Of a stretch of 51,519 bases of DNA, positions 50,601 through 51,519 are shown piece after piece; the first letter of the stretch is position 1, and every line of letters begins with the position of its first letter. The notes below the pieces were generated by a model. It saw only the letters and a program-made list of their open reading frames with translations, was not told where the DNA came from and ran no database searches. The translations under genes and the position numbers were made by a program. The stretch lies in assembly GCF_003851045.1 (NCBI RefSeq), contig NZ_BFBX01000006.1:1-51519 (forward strand), given 5' to 3'. This stretch comes from Paenibacillus sp. 598K (lineage in GTDB: Bacteria > Bacillota > Bacilli > Paenibacillales > Paenibacillaceae).

Positions 50601-50786
50601 CGCAAATGGCCACGATCGCAGATCCAGTACGCCTTGCTCCGCAAAGGGCTGCTCCGGCAGCTTGTTAGCTTCGTACCAAAACCAACGCAGACCGCATAGC
50701 AGCGCGATAAACAACAGCAGCAACAGAATCACGTTGCGTGTAAACAGACGTTTGGTCGATTTCATGACTTGTACATTCGACAACAA
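47634..50786 (-). CDS. Hybrid sensor with two histidine-kinase modules and a receiver (7TMR-DISM type)
   Basis: Large membrane signalling protein, about 1050 residues from the TTG at 50786 (GAGGGA eight bases upstream; the ATG at 50765 is an alternative). Order: N-terminal helix (about 15-35); extracytoplasmic beta-sandwich typical of 7TMR-DISM sensors (to about 210); seven helices (about 215-410); HisKA with His455 in SHELRTPLHG; first ATPase domain (LFNLLHNAVKYTD, SDTGRGMD, GGIGLGLHI); receiver with Asp765 in VDVMMPGMSG and the TKP lysine; LytS/YesM-type kinase with His856 in QIQPHFLFNTLNS and a second ATPase domain (VENAVRHGL, GGIGLYNTDRR). There is no DNA-binding domain and no separate response regulator beside it. 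Signal unknown. Confidence 0.9.
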   Translation of the reverse strand: MLSNVQVMKSTKRLFTRNVILLLLLFIALLCGLRWFWYEANKLPEQPFAEQGVLDLRSWPFAEKPSIQLDGEWAFYPEQLLTHDQLASADAPQPVYLRVPGDWRDGFADSDQVDAYGYGTYRLFVRLNPEFQESYGLWVQSIQASSQLEINGRSETMFGKVAETKSGYRPENITYTASFTPDDDTLELVVRVANYDQPSRGGIIRPIRFGSQATIDNERMYSIAFQLIAFVVMMLHALYAGILFLFNRRNIVLLIFFGLLCMVGLSIIADHDLILQLWLPINYTWMLKIRLLAYLGVSLFMLLLAFSFATISKPGLLFRLYAGILTVFVAFILVSDVSSVYYVYANFQPMLLLYVLPLAGVVSIIIKLVARRVNDAIYLLLAALCILSSVGWGVFVNQDQVRGIYYPVDIVGALICFSAYWFKRYFRNSEEKRRLNMQLRLADRQKDEFLANTSHELRTPLHGIMNIAQAVVDKEGAVMREQSRKDMDLLITLSRRMTHMLGDLLDAVRLQERRIVLRREPVRIQSTAAGVLDMLSFMTDDKPVELRMEVAADFPPVYADENRLVQILFNLLHNAVKYTDRGMIAVTAEREGDQALICVSDTGRGMDAELQERVFERYVQGRPGETSGGIGLGLHIASQLAHLHEGELEIESTPGIGSVITLRLPLAASGDTDESQQESAVPEPQPVLSTPYERDQAAMSNWSPLERRDGSPRQLRILAVDDDPVNLKVLVGLLAHEHCHVHTVKSGEAALALAVSEPWDLMIVDVMMPGMSGYELTRRVRERFQLFELPILLLTARSGPEDVSAGFMAGANDYVTKPVEAMELRFRAGSLTALKQSVHDTLRLEAAYLQAQIQPHFLFNTLNSIAALSDFDVEKMQALIEAFASYLRISFNFLNVKAVVPFRHEMELVQAYLYIERERFGERLSVALDVEAAVGLTLPPLTLQPLVENAVRHGLMSRTRGGTVTVRAIRIASGVLLEIADDGVGMPEHKAAQLVGGDEPPQGGIGLYNTDRRIKQRYGQGLSVRSKPGEGTVVSFLIPLPVEGEEEGAV

Positions 50787-50817
50787 GCAGCATATCCCTC
50801 TTTCATGAGCAGTCAAC

Positions 50818-50846
50818 ACAAAAAAACCGTTCCCCGCGGCGTGAAC
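50818..50846 (-). terminator. Probable terminator of the tRNA/rRNA operon
   Basis: On the minus strand GTTC-ACGCCGCGGG-GAAC (50846-50829) precedes GG and a T-run (A-run 50818-50826), 29 bases past tRNA-Lys. The stem is short, so this is only probable. Confidence 0.55.
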
Positions 50847-50874
50847 CGAAGAAACAGCGTCGTAAACAAAACAG

Positions 50875-50947
50875 TGAGCCATGAAGGACTCGAACCTTCG
50901 ACACCCTGATTAAAAGTCAGGTGCTCTACCAACTGAGCTAATGGCTC
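50875..50947 (-). tRNA. tRNA-Lys (anticodon TTT)
   Basis: Acceptor GAGCCAT/ATGGCTC, anticodon loop with TTT, T-arm GAAGGTTCGAGTCCTTC. Unlike the other tRNAs of the cluster, CCA is not encoded. Confidence 0.95.
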
Positions 50948-50961
50948 TCGGAATAAAAAAC

Positions 50962-51046
50962 TGGTGGAGGATGATGGATTCGAACCACCGAACTCATAGA
51001 GAGCAGATTTACAGTCTGCCGCGTTTAGCCACTTCGCTAATCCTCC
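50962..51046 (-). tRNA. tRNA-Tyr (anticodon GTA)
   Basis: Acceptor GGAGGAT/ATCCTCC, anticodon GTA, the long variable arm of bacterial tRNA-Tyr, and encoded CCA; 85 bases. Confidence 0.95.
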
Positions 51047-51055
51047 ATATGAAAA

Positions 51056-51131
<76 letters not shown>

Positions 51132-51146
51132 TTGCGAATCAAAAAA

Positions 51147-51223
51147 TGGCGGAGCTGACGGGATTCGAACCCGCGGTCTCCTGCGTGACAGGCAGGCATG
51201 TTAGGCCTCTACACCACAGCTCC
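51147..51223 (-). tRNA. tRNA-Asp (anticodon GTC)
   Basis: Acceptor GGAGCTG/CAGCTCC, anticodon GTC in the loop CTGTCAC, T-arm GCGGGTTCGAATCCCGT, encoded CCA. Confidence 0.95.
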
Positions 51224-51242
51224 ACATAGGCAAAAAAAAACA

Positions 51243-51318
51243 TGGTGGACGCTGACGGGATCGAACCGCCGACCCTCTGCTTGTAAGGCAGATGCTCTCC
51301 CAGCTGAGCTAAGCGTCC
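51243..51318 (-). tRNA. tRNA-Val (anticodon TAC)
   Basis: Acceptor GGACGCT/AGCGTCC, anticodon TAC in the loop CTTACAA, encoded CCA. Confidence 0.95.
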
Positions 51319-51327
51319 TTATGTAAT

Positions 51328-51404
51328 TGGTAGCGGCAGAGGGGATCGAACCCCCGACCTCACGGGTATGAACCGTACGCTCTAGCCAGCTGAGCTATGC
51401 CGCC
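51328..51404 (-). tRNA. tRNA-Met (anticodon CAT), elongator type
   Basis: Acceptor GGCGGCA/TGCCGCT with a G-T first pair, anticodon CAT, encoded CCA. It lacks the three G-C pairs at the base of the anticodon stem and the first-pair mismatch of initiator tRNA, so it is taken as the elongator. Confidence 0.9.
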
Positions 51405-51519
51405 ACAGATACATAATGCTGATCTGGGCTTGTCCCAGATAGCGATTCAGCGCTTGCACACTGAAAACTGGATGCGAAAGTCAAGCAAAAGGTCAATCGT
51501 AGCTGAGGTTGTTAGGATA
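51405..51519 (-). other. rRNA operon spacer, with a possible 23S rRNA 3' end at the window edge
   Basis: On the minus strand the edge reads TATCCTAACAACC, resembling the last bases of Paenibacillaceae 23S rRNA. It is followed by GCATCCAGTTTTCAGTGTGC, which resembles the 23S processing-stalk sequence seen after 23S genes. A 7-bp hairpin (ATCTGGG/CCCAGAT, 51422-51440) follows, then the tRNAs. No 5S rRNA is present in this interval. The 23S assignment rests on about a dozen bases. Confidence 0.4.

Noticed and set aside
51405..51519. Plus-strand 16S-23S spacer leading into a 23S gene to the right
   Set aside because: TGAAAACTGGAT occurs in such spacers too, because the sequences flanking 23S are complementary. 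The adjoining tRNAs are all on the minus strand and the edge bases fit a 23S 3' end better.

Overview
The window looks like the chromosome of a high-GC, spore-forming member of the Bacillota, most likely Paenibacillaceae (Paenibacillus/Cohnella type). The evidence is an alpha/beta-type small acid-soluble spore protein, an Sda-like sporulation checkpoint protein, CggR/CtsR/HPrK regulation, an S-layer-anchored secreted enzyme, LplA/LplB/LplC-type oligosaccharide transporters without their own ATPase, and Bacillus-like gene order (cggR-gap-pgk-tpiA-gpmI-eno; rapZ-yvcK-whiA-HPr; hprK-lgt-ppaX-yvoF-hisZ). No phage, transposon, CRISPR array or obviously foreign segment was seen.

Layout. 1-3.0 kb (minus): rnr (3' end off the window) and secG. 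3.4-15.6 kb (plus): a carbohydrate locus with a membrane-anchored AraC regulator, two paralogous binding lipoproteins bracketing two permeases, and a 1342-residue secreted CE15-like esterase ending in three SLH repeats. It is probably a glucuronoxylan/aldouronate system that borrows the shared MsmX/UgpC ATPase encoded at 45-46 kb. 15.7 kb: SASP gene. 16.2-23.8 kb (minus): the glycolytic operon cggR-gap-pgk-tpiA-gpmI-eno, with a near-consensus CggR operator and promoter. 24.2-25.5 kb (plus): tRNA-Arg, clpP with a CtsR box, and sda. 25.8-33.1 kb (minus): HPr/Crh, whiA, yvcK, rapZ, a ROK glucokinase, trxB and a YvcD-like TPR protein. 33.3-41.3 kb (minus): a PRPP synthetase beside hisZ-G-D-B-H-F-IE-J; hisA is missing. 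41.7-45 kb (minus): yvoF-type acyltransferase, ppaX, lgt, hprK. 45.2-50.8 kb (minus): msmX/ugpC, a PucR/CdaR-type regulator, and a double-kinase hybrid sensor. 50.9-51.4 kb (minus): six tRNA genes downstream of what appears to be the end of a 23S rRNA gene.

Carbon flow ties many genes together: the esterase and ABC system bring in sugars, MsmX powers import, glucokinase and the CggR-controlled operon run glycolysis, and HPrK/HPr report its state. The most unusual signal is intergenic. Between gap and pgk is a tandem array of about eight hairpins, followed by two more next to gap, whose stems differ in sequence but stay complementary while the linkers are conserved. Smaller arrays of the same style lie between hisB and hisD and upstream of secG/the AraC gene. 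They may be a repeat family that acts as structured RNA.
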